A program made the position numbers and the translations under genes. A stretch of 59,228 bases of DNA. It comes from Pseudomonadota bacterium. GTDB lineage: Bacteria > Pseudomonadota > Gammaproteobacteria > Burkholderiales > Burkholderiaceae_C. The stretch is taken from assembly GCA_963205115.1 (NCBI GenBank), contig CAUJHV010000065.1:1-59228 (forward strand), in the 5' to 3' direction. Shown here one piece after another: positions 52,966 to 59,228 of the stretch; within the stretch, counting starts at the first letter, position 1; each line of letters opens with the position of its first letter. The notes below the pieces were generated by a model. That model did not search any database. It was given only the letters and a program-made list of their open reading frames with translations, and had not been told where the DNA came from.

Positions 52966-53838
52966 TCAGAACCGCGCCTTCTGGCTGAACAGGCCATGCG
53001 GCCGAAGCATCAACATCACGAGCAGCGCGATGAACCCGACTGCGTCGCGGTATTGCAGGCCGATGACACCGGCCACCAGCGCCTCGACCACACCCAGCAA
53101 CATGCCGGCCAGCAGCGTGCCGCGCACATTGCCCATGCCGCCCATCACGATGACGGCAAAGGTTTTCAGCGTCACCGATTCACCCATGCCGCCATACACG
53201 CTGACGTTCACCGGCGCCGTCAGTACGCCCGACAGGGCGGCCAGCGCCGTGCCGAGCAGGAAGGTGCGGCGAACGACGGCCTCGACGTCGATGCCGTTGA
53301 CCTCGCAGCACTCGATGTTCTGCGACACCGCGCGGATCGCTTTGCCCATGCGCGTGTAGCGCACCATCCACTCCAGCGCCGCGAAGACCGCCAGCGCCAC
53401 GACGATCAGCAGGATGCGCTGCTGGGCCATGCCGACGCCGGCGATTTCCACCGGCTCGATCCAGCCGCCATTGAAGACCTTGTAGCCACCGCCGAAGGCC
53501 AGGATCACCGCGTTCTGCAGGATCAGCGAGATGCCGATCGTGGCCAGGACGCCGGCCTGGAATGGGGCGCCGATCAGGCGCTGCATCACCACGCGACCGA
53601 TCACGGCGGCGATCAGCGCCGCCGCGGCGACCCCGAGCACGATGGACGCGGCATAGCCGACGTCCATCTTCTCGATCACCAGCCAGGCCCCGAAGGTGCC
53701 CAGCATGTAGTACTCGCCGTGCGCGAAGTTGATCGCCCGCAGCACGCCGAAGATCATCGTCATGCCGGCGGCGATCAAGGCATACATCGACCCGGTGATG
53801 ATGCCGTTGACGACCTGCTCGAAGAGAAAACTGCCCAT
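52966..53838 (-). CDS. livH: Branched-chain amino acid-type ABC permease, LivH-like
   Basis: 290 residues. LivH landmarks are IITGSMYALIAAGMTMIFG, LRAINFAHGEYYMLGTFGAW and FAVIVMGGMGNVRGTLLAGM. Inner-membrane pore subunit. 47 bases downstream of the receptor gene. Confidence 0.88.
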   Translation of the reverse strand: MGSFLFEQVVNGIITGSMYALIAAGMTMIFGVLRAINFAHGEYYMLGTFGAWLVIEKMDVGYAASIVLGVAAAALIAAVIGRVVMQRLIGAPFQAGVLATIGISLILQNAVILAFGGGYKVFNGGWIEPVEIAGVGMAQQRILLIVVALAVFAALEWMVRYTRMGKAIRAVSQNIECCEVNGIDVEAVVRRTFLLGTALAALSGVLTAPVNVSVYGGMGESVTLKTFAVIVMGGMGNVRGTLLAGMLLGVVEALVAGVIGLQYRDAVGFIALLVMLMLRPHGLFSQKARF

Positions 53839-53885
53839 GGTGACGATGCGGTCGGCGGCGGGATCGATGTGTGCGCGTCAGCCCA

Positions 53886-55064
53886 TCACTTCGGGTAGTC
53901 GACCTTGGAGGCGATGGCGCTCTTGATCACCGGCTTGCCGTCGGCCACCTCCAGCAGCACCATCGGCAGGATGGCCTGGTTGTGGTCGTCGAAGCTGGTC
54001 GGGCCCATCGCGCTGTCGTACTTCATCTTGGACATGGCGTTGCGGATGTCCTCGTTCTTCAGGCTGCCCGCCGACTTGATGGCCGCGGCGATGAGGTGCG
54101 TCGTTTCCCAATGCGTGTAGGCATGGTTGTTGGGCATCTCGCCGCTGTAGGCCTTCTTGTATTCCTCGACGAACTTCTGGCTGCGCGCACTGGTCCACTC
54201 GGGCAGCCAGGCGGCGGCTTCGATCGAGCCGTTGAGCACGGTCGGCGCCGCGGCGATGGTCTTGGCGGTGTTGAACTCGGCATTGCCCACCAGCATCACC
54301 TTGCCGGCCAGGCCGAGCTCGAGCATCTGGCGCGCGATGATGGGCGTGGTGTCGGCCAGGCCGTACATCAGGATCGCCTGGGCGCCCGAGTTCTTGATCT
54401 TGCTGAGCACCGGGCGGAAGTCAGTCTCGGAATCCTTGTAGTAGTCCTCGCTGAGGATCTTGGCCTCGGGGAAGCGCGGCATGTACTTCTTGGTGAAGTT
54501 GATCGCGCCGCGGCCGTAGTCGCTGTCCACCGACAGCACGGCAAAGCTCTTGAGGCCACGGTTCTTCACCGCATGCTCCAGCACGATGGCGGCGCGCGAC
54601 TCGTCGGTGGGGTAGTTGCGGAAGGTCCACTTGAAGCCGCCGACGCCCGCCTTGTAGGTGATCATCGGGTTCGACGAGGCCGCGTTGACGAGCAGCACAT
54701 TGGCTTCTTCGACCAGCGGCTGCATCGCCAGCGTGACCGAACTGCAGATGTCGCCGATGATGACCGGCAGCTTGTCGAAGCTGACCATGCGCTTGGTGGC
54801 CGACACGCCTTCGGCCGGCACGCACTGGCTGTCGCCGCTGACGAACTCGATCTTTCGGCCCATCACGCCGCCGCCGGCGTTGATCTCCTTGGCCGCCAGG
54901 TTGGCACCCTTGTTGGCGAAGGCACCGTAGCGGGCATTGGCGCCGCTCATCGGGCTGACGATGCCGATCTTGTAGGCCTCCTGCGCCAGCGCATGGCCAG
55001 CGTAGAGGGTGGCGGCGCTGAAGGCACCGAGCAGCGTCATGCGGAAGATGGTTCTGCGGGTCAT
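53886..55064 (-). CDS. Branched-chain amino acid-type ABC transporter substrate-binding protein
   Basis: 392 residues. Signal peptide MTRRTIFRMTLLGAFSAATL with cleavage near ALA, then YKIGIVSPMSGANARYGAFA, KLPVIIGDICSSVTLAMQPL, FAVLSVDSDYGRGAINFTKK and ILMYGLADTTPIIARQML: type I periplasmic binding fold. First gene of the 10 kb leftward operon; its ligand is presumably the substrate of HyuAB or the aldolase. ATG 55064 is preceded by CAGGAG. Confidence 0.88.
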   Translation of the reverse strand: MTRRTIFRMTLLGAFSAATLYAGHALAQEAYKIGIVSPMSGANARYGAFANKGANLAAKEINAGGGVMGRKIEFVSGDSQCVPAEGVSATKRMVSFDKLPVIIGDICSSVTLAMQPLVEEANVLLVNAASSNPMITYKAGVGGFKWTFRNYPTDESRAAIVLEHAVKNRGLKSFAVLSVDSDYGRGAINFTKKYMPRFPEAKILSEDYYKDSETDFRPVLSKIKNSGAQAILMYGLADTTPIIARQMLELGLAGKVMLVGNAEFNTAKTIAAAPTVLNGSIEAAAWLPEWTSARSQKFVEEYKKAYSGEMPNNHAYTHWETTHLIAAAIKSAGSLKNEDIRNAMSKMKYDSAMGPTSFDDHNQAILPMVLLEVADGKPVIKSAIASKVDYPK

Positions 55065-55106
55065 GTCGGCTCCTGGAGTCCTGTTGCTGGGGTGGAGTAA
55101 AAATTC

Positions 55107-55136
55107 ATCATAGGAAGCGGGGTCGCCCGCGGCCAA
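55107..55136 (-). promoter_or_regulatory. Sigma-70-like promoter of the Liv/Hyu operon
   Basis: On the minus strand: -35 TTGGCC (complement of 55131-55136), an 18 bp spacer and -10 TATGAT (complement of 55107-55112), about 40-70 bases before ATG 55064. No dyad resembling the Crp/Fnr sites overlaps it. Confidence 0.6.
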
Positions 55137-55186
55137 TACAGACTTCCGCTTCCGGCATCACACGCGCTTATGGCGGGTAAACCCGG

Positions 55187-56398
55187 TCACGCAGACAGCT
55201 TCGCCACCGATGCCGCGATGCGGCGGAAGGCTTCGTCGATGACCTCGACCCCGGTGGCGATCGAGATGCGGAAATGCGGCGCGAGCCCGTAGGACGTGCC
55301 GCCGATCACGGCCACGCCGGCGTCGTCCATGAAGTACAGCGCCACGTCCAGATCGCTGGACAGCCGCTGGCCGCCGGGGGTCGTGCGGCCGATCAGGCCG
55401 CCACAGTTGACGTAGAGGTAGAAGGCGCCGTCCGGCACCGTGCAGGACAGGCCCGGTATCGCGCGGATGCACGCGATGGCGCGGTCGCGGCGCTGCCGAT
55501 AGGTGTCCACCCAGCCGGGCAGGAAGTCCATCGGCGACGTGAGCGCGGCCAGTGCGGCGGCCTGGCTGATCGAGCAGGCGCCACTGGTGGATTGGGACTG
55601 CAGCATGTCCAGCGCGGCGATGAGTTCGGCCGGCCCGGCGGCGTAGCCGATGCGCCATCCCGTCATCGCGAAGGTCTTGGACACGCCGTTGATCACCAGC
55701 GTGCGCGGCAGCAGCGCGGGCTCGATGGCCGCGATGTGCGGGTTGCCGCTGTCGGTGAAGCGGATGTGCTCGTAGATGTCGTCGGCCAGCACCATCACGT
55801 GCGGGTGTCGCAGCAACACGTCTGCCAGCCCACGCAGCTGCGCCGCGGTGTAGGCCGCGCCGGTGGGGTTGCTGGGTGAATTGAGGATCAGCCAGCGTGT
55901 GCGCGGCGTGATGGCCGCCTCCAGCGCCGCGGGCGTGAGCAGGAATCCGTCGGATTCCGGACAGCTCACTGTCACCGGCGTGCCGTCGCAGGCCAGCACC
56001 ATGTCGGGGTACGAGACCCAATACGGTGCGGGCACGATGACCTCGTCGCCCGCTTCCAGGCTGACCGCGAGCGCATTGAAGATCGCGTGCTTGGCGCCGA
56101 CGGTCACGATGACGCGCCCAGGCTCATAGGCCAAGCCGTTCTCGCGTTGCAGCTTGGCGCAGATGGCCTGACGCAGCGCGAGCGTGCCGGCCGTCTGCGT
56201 GTAGCGCGTCTGCCCCGCCTCGATGGCCGCGACCGCAGCCTGGCGGATGTGCGCCGGGGTGTCGAAGTCCGGCTCGCCGATCATCAGGCTGACGATGTCG
56301 CGGCCTTCGCGCCGCAGTTGGGCCAGGCGATCGGCGCCCGCGCTGCTCGGAGACGGCTTGATGCGGCGCATGCGCTCAGCGATTCGGATCGGGCTCAC
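55187..56398 (-). CDS. Class I/II pyridoxal-phosphate aminotransferase (aspartate aminotransferase-like)
   Basis: 403 residues from GTG 56398. MIGEPDFDTPAHIRQAAVAA, a Tyr-containing PAPYWVSYPDM, NSPSNPTGAAYTA, and the PLP-binding Lys in NGVSKTFAMTGWRIGYA, with the C-terminal substrate-carboxylate Arg in LAPHFRISIATG. Transfers an amino group between an amino acid and a 2-oxo acid in the cytoplasm. It lies 122 bases upstream of the Liv/Hyu operon on the same strand, but the TATGAT promoter separates them. Confidence 0.9.
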   Translation of the reverse strand: MSPIRIAERMRRIKPSPSSAGADRLAQLRREGRDIVSLMIGEPDFDTPAHIRQAAVAAIEAGQTRYTQTAGTLALRQAICAKLQRENGLAYEPGRVIVTVGAKHAIFNALAVSLEAGDEVIVPAPYWVSYPDMVLACDGTPVTVSCPESDGFLLTPAALEAAITPRTRWLILNSPSNPTGAAYTAAQLRGLADVLLRHPHVMVLADDIYEHIRFTDSGNPHIAAIEPALLPRTLVINGVSKTFAMTGWRIGYAAGPAELIAALDMLQSQSTSGACSISQAAALAALTSPMDFLPGWVDTYRQRRDRAIACIRAIPGLSCTVPDGAFYLYVNCGGLIGRTTPGGQRLSSDLDVALYFMDDAGVAVIGGTSYGLAPHFRISIATGVEVIDEAFRRIAASVAKLSA

Positions 56399-56485
56399 AT
56401 TCGGTTCCAGGCGTTCACAGACGCCCTCACCTTATGCGCGAACCGGGTCTGTTCCAAGACGCTTTTTGTCTGGACGCATAGCGGC

Positions 56486-56550
56486 GGCTTATGGCGGCCA
56501 GCGCCCGTGGCTTATGGCGGCCAGCGCCGGCGGCTGATGGCATCGGCCGG
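56486..56550. repeat. 23 bp tandem repeat, about 2.7 units
   Basis: Units begin at 56486, 56509 and 56532 (GGCTTATGGCGGCCAGCGCC, twice identical over 20 bases; the third unit is degenerate). It lies in the 343-base gene-free stretch 56399-56741 upstream of the aminotransferase. Apart from this array and the next one I see nothing in that stretch. Confidence 0.7.
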
Positions 56551-56626
56551 CAGCTGTGAGCCGCCGCAGAAGTTTCCGGCTACGGCGTGCCCATGCGAAC
56601 GGAGGGTTTCGATCCCGGCAGCGGTC

Positions 56627-56766
56627 GGGCTCCGCCGCGCGAGCGCTGCAGGCCCAATCGAGATCGGGCCCCGCTGCGCGTGCGCTGCGGGACCGAAGTG
56701 GGTCAGCCCGCGCTGCGCGCGCGCTGCGTGACCGAAGAGAGTCAGCCCGCGCTGCGCGCGCGCTGC
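56627..56766 (-). repeat. 39 bp tandem repeat, about 3.6 units, anchored on a gene stop codon
   Basis: Units begin exactly at 56627, 56666, 56705 and 56744 and share (A/G)G(C/G)..CCGC(C/T)GCGCG.GCGCTGC. The last unit is the 3' end of the dehydrogenase fragment; its stop codon (TCA on the plus strand at 56742) recurs in frame at 56703. The second dehydrogenase copy at 58923 lacks the array. Confidence 0.8.
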
Positions 56767-57299
56767 CAGTCCGCAAAACCGCGGCCTTCTGCCGCCAGTT
56801 GCAGCAGCAGCGGCGCAGGCTCCCACCACGCGCCCAGCTGCGCATGCAGCCGCTGCACGGCCTGCGCCACGCGCGGCACGCCGATGCGGTCGGCCATCGC
56901 CATCGGCCCACCTTGCGCGGCCGGAAAACCGTAGCCCGTGAGGTAGACCACGTCGATGTCCGAGGGGCGCAGCGCGATGCCCTTTTCCAGCAGCCGCGCG
57001 CCTTCGTTGACCATGCCGAAGAGGCAGCGTTCGAGGATCTCTTCTTCCGTGATTTCTCGGCGCGGCAGGCCCAGGCGTGCGCTCCGTTCGACGACGAAGG
57101 CCTCCAGCGCCGCGTCGCGCAGCGGCTCGCGGCTGCCGGCTTCGTAGCGGTACCAACCCTTGCCGCTCTTCTGCCCCAGGCGGCCCATCTCGGTGAGTTC
57201 CAGGATCAGGTCGTTCCAGCGGCGGCTCGCGTCGCGTGTGGCCATCTGTGCCTTGCGCGTGGGGTAGCCCACGTCGTTGCCAGCCATGTCGTGCACGGC
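56742..57299 (-). pseudogene. 3-hydroxyacyl-CoA dehydrogenase/enoyl-CoA hydratase (FadB/FadJ-type), 3' fragment
   Basis: About 186 codons of a FadB-like C-terminal domain: VHDMAGNDVGYPTRKAQMAT, GRLGQKSGKGWYRYEAGSRE, LERCLFGMVNEGARLLEKG, then PSDIDVVYLTGYGFPAAQGG. The crotonase and NAD-binding domains are missing; at about 57299 the sequence switches to antisense of a quinone oxidoreductase fragment. The open frame runs on through that antisense to 57665, but this is chance. Its last 306 bases match 58923-59228 at about 98 percent. Confidence 0.75.
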
Positions 57300-57716
57300 G
57301 GCATGAGTCCCGAGGACATGGCGCGCGAGATCCCCAAGCGCGTGCGCGAACTCACCGACGGCAAAGGCGTGCCCGTGGTCTTCGACTCCGTCGGCAAGGA
57401 CACCCTCATGGCCTCGCTGGACAGCCTGCAGGTGCGCGGCCGGTTCGTCAGCAATGGCACCAGTTCGGGCTCCGTGGTGGTGGACACCACGCTGCTGGCC
57501 GTGAAGGGGTCGATCTGGATGACGCGCCCGGCGATGGTCCACTACGCCACGCCGCGCAGCCAGATGCTGGCGATGGCCGACGAGTTGTTCGGTCACGTGC
57601 TGGCCGGGCGCATCCGTGGCGAACCGCAACAGCAGTTTGCGCTGGCCGATGCCGCGCAGGCGCACATCGCGCTGGAAGGTCGCCAGACGACCGGGGCGAC
57701 GGTGCTGATTCCCTGA
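57296..57716 (+). pseudogene. Quinone oxidoreductase, 3' fragment (duplicate of 38354-38774)
   Basis: 140 codons identical in protein to the C-terminal part of the gene at 37782-38774 except for one Thr-to-Ser change (MSPEDMAREIP), although about 18 of 421 bases differ, nearly all at silent third positions. The 5' two thirds, including the NADPH motif, are missing. It is joined 5' end to 5' end with the dehydrogenase fragment. The silent differences mean the copy evolved under protein-level constraint before being truncated. Confidence 0.8.
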
Positions 57717-57758
57717 GGCCCGCCGGCGTCCCGCCCGGGCTGGCGGACGGGGCCGGTC

Positions 57759-58649
57759 CTACCACCGCCGGCGCCGCCGCACGAGGCCCGCCGCCACGAG
57801 ACCCGCGGCCAGCACCTGCATGGCCCACACCGGCGCTTCGGGCACCGGCGACACGGGCACGTCGCCCAGGTTCGCGTAGCTGGCGTCGATGCGGGTGCGG
57901 GCGCTGAAGCTGCCCGTGATCACCTGGTCGGTCGGGTTGCTGACGCGGATTTCCAGGCGGCCATCGGCGCCGGGCGTGGCGGTGAAAACATCCAGGCCGG
58001 GGGCCAGCGGTTGCAGGATCGATGCGGAAAACGTGATGCCCACGCCGTAGGCCGCGCTGTCGAGGGACCAGCTCATGCTGTCCGTGGCCGCGTCCACGCC
58101 ACCCAGCCACGAGGCACCGGCCAGCGCCGGTGCACCGGGCGCGACCAGGCGCGCCACGCCGGGGATGGGCGCGCTGCTGAAGGGCAGGATCTCGAACTGC
58201 GTGGACCACAGGCCTTCCACGTGCACCTCGCCGCCGGTGGCGGGCACCTGCGCGCCGATGCTCATCCGGGCGAAGGCCCATCTGCCACCCGGCACGTAAC
58301 CGGTGAAGGTGGTGTCCAGCGGCTGGCCATCCACAAAACGCGGCCGGCCGATGAATTCGTAGTCGCTCTCGTAGCCCCAACCGGACCAGAGGGGCTGCGG
58401 GACCGGACCACTGGTGTCCACGCCGACCTGGTCGCGCGCCGTGCCGGTCATCGTGGAGCTGTTTGTGGTCATCCAGGCCACGGTGGCCGGCCCGCCCAGC
58501 GCGCGCACCGGGGCGAACAGCTCGGAGACCTGCAACTGGAACGAGACGTCGTACAGGCCTTGCGAAGGGCTGGCCGCGGGCAGCGCAGCCGCCCCGATGG
58601 CGCAGGCCAAGCGAATGGCGACGCGCGGTCGCCGACGAATGAACGGCAT
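57759..58649 (-). CDS. PEP-CTERM sorting domain protein
   Basis: 296 residues. N-terminal signal region (FIRRRPRVAIRLACAIGAAA), a beta-rich central part without a known domain, and a C-terminal PEP-CTERM anchor: VPEAPVWAMQ, a hydrophobic helix and a GLVRRRRRW tail. Such proteins are exported and processed by exosortase, usually with exopolysaccharide. No exosortase gene lies in this window. ATG 58649. The 273 bases upstream hold no convincing promoter. Confidence 0.8.
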   Translation of the reverse strand: MPFIRRRPRVAIRLACAIGAAALPAASPSQGLYDVSFQLQVSELFAPVRALGGPATVAWMTTNSSTMTGTARDQVGVDTSGPVPQPLWSGWGYESDYEFIGRPRFVDGQPLDTTFTGYVPGGRWAFARMSIGAQVPATGGEVHVEGLWSTQFEILPFSSAPIPGVARLVAPGAPALAGASWLGGVDAATDSMSWSLDSAAYGVGITFSASILQPLAPGLDVFTATPGADGRLEIRVSNPTDQVITGSFSARTRIDASYANLGDVPVSPVPEAPVWAMQVLAAGLVAAGLVRRRRRW

Positions 58650-58922
58650 GTGGGCCTCCCGGTCTTGTCGTGGACGCCTGCGCGCCGCGCCGCGCCGGCG
58701 CGGACGTCACAGGCCTCGGTTACAGTCTGACACACTCAACCGAGCAGACAAGGGGCCAGGCAAGCGGGAGGTTTGCGATCCCTCCGAAGGGGGCCAGGCC
58801 TTTGCGGTCCCTGCGACACCAGCGACCCCGGACGAGCCACGACGGCCCCGTGCCGGTTCGGGTCGGTCCGCGGCGTCCCGCTTCCCACCGCGCAAGCCCC
58901 CAGGCCGGCGCAGCCGCGGCGC

Positions 58923-59228
58923 TCAACCCGCGCCGCGCGCCCGCTGCCAGTCCGCAAACCCGCGACCTTCTGCCGCCAGCTGCAGCAGCAGCGGCGCAGG
59001 CTCCCACCACGCGCCCAGCTGCGCATGCAGCCGCTGCACGGCCTGCGCCACGCGCGGCACGCCGATGCGGTCGGCCATCGCCATCGGCCCACCCTGCGCG
59101 GCCGGAAAACCGTAGCCCGTGAGGTAGACCACGTCGATGTCCGAGGGGCGCAGCGCGATGCCCTTTTCCAGCAGCCGCGCGCCTTCGTTGACCATGCCGA
59201 AGAGGCAGCGTTCGAGGATCTCTTCTTC
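58923..59228 (-). CDS. 3-hydroxyacyl-CoA dehydrogenase (FadB/FadJ-type), C-terminal part, cut by window edge
   Basis: The last 101 codons (ERCLFGMVNEGARLLEKG, then PSDIDVVYLTGYGFPAAQGG and LAAEGRGFADWQRARGAG) of a FadB-like bifunctional protein; the rest lies beyond the window. It matches the fragment at 56742-57047 with about seven base differences in 306 and one amino acid change (Ser to Gly before the last two residues). No tandem array follows its stop. This may be the intact parental copy. Confidence 0.75.
   Translation of the reverse strand, partial: EEEILERCLFGMVNEGARLLEKGIALRPSDIDVVYLTGYGFPAAQGGPMAMADRIGVPRVAQAVQRLHAQLGAWWEPAPLLLQLAAEGRGFADWQRARGAG

Noticed and set aside
45672..56766. 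CRISPR array
   Set aside because: The 23, 30 and 39 bp units are directly contiguous, with no spacers and no cas genes.
56742..57665. A 307-residue minus-strand protein across the gene fusion
   Set aside because: Only its C-terminal 186 residues resemble a dehydrogenase; the rest is the antisense of a quinone oxidoreductase fragment.
1..59228. tRNA, rRNA, riboswitch or insertion sequence
   Set aside because: No cloverleaf, conserved rRNA stretch, known riboswitch core or transposase motif was noticed on reading both strands; a covariance-model search would be needed to exclude small RNAs.

Overview
The window reads as chromosomal DNA of a high-GC betaproteobacterium, most likely Burkholderiales. 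Pointers are the strong G/C third-position bias, several Bug-type tripartite tricarboxylate (TTT) receptors without their membrane partners, Comamonadaceae-style porins, a PEP-CTERM protein, and a CCGCCGGGCCG-type interspersed repeat. No rRNA, tRNA, CRISPR array, transposase or phage gene was recognised.

Layout. (1) 1-5.2 kb: the edge of a DUF4287 gene, a lysR stump, a DUF4062/NB-ARC/WD40 STAND protein and a TIM-barrel isomerase-like protein. (2) 5.3-11.1 kb: a leftward operon of an SDR, two KstD-like flavoproteins and a NIPSNAP protein, divergent from an AraC regulator. (3) 11.2-19.8 kb: a rightward operon of a TIGR04076 protein, an aldo/keto reductase, an AKR-RidA fusion and a complete Liv ABC transporter, with a convergent GntR gene. 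(4) 19.9-26.2 kb: a Crp/Fnr regulator divergent from a split ThDP decarboxylase, a GMC oxidoreductase, a TTT receptor and a porin, closed by a strong terminator. (5) 26.2-33 kb: a secreted protein and a Cys-type sulfatase (leftward), divergent from a MalT-like LuxR regulator. (6) 33.1-40.8 kb: TauD dioxygenase, BKACE enzyme, TTT receptor, porin, hydrolase, quinone oxidoreductase and a divergent LysR pair. (7) 41-44.8 kb: an acyl-CoA dehydrogenase-like protein, a second Crp/Fnr regulator, and a leftward HCCA isomerase/GST/crotonase operon. (8) 44.9-55.1 kb: a leftward operon of about 10 kb with a second Liv transporter, HyuA/HyuB, an SDR and an HpcH/HpaI aldolase. (9) 55.2-59.2 kb: an aminotransferase, tandem repeats, two gene fragments fused 5' end to 5' end, a PEP-CTERM protein and a second copy of one fragment.

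The window is a run of catabolic modules, each with its own uptake system and regulator. Several enzymes (sulfopyruvate-decarboxylase-like, sulfatase, TauD) hint at organosulfur substrates, but no substrate can be read from sequence.

The most striking signal is regulatory. Four intergenic or 5'-end sites have the form TGTC-N8-GACA. Each has a TA-N3-T hexamer exactly 32 bp away, centre to centre, pointing at a catabolic gene (TPP decarboxylase, porin, sulfatase, crotonase). This is the geometry of a class II Crp/Fnr-activated promoter. Both Crp/Fnr proteins in the window share an SRQR-(I/V)-N recognition helix, so they may read the same operator. Other unusual items are the STAND protein with 14 WD repeats and a DPF/DLFG-rich insert, tandem repeats that carry a copied in-frame stop codon at two gene ends, and the 5'-to-5' gene fusion near the right end.
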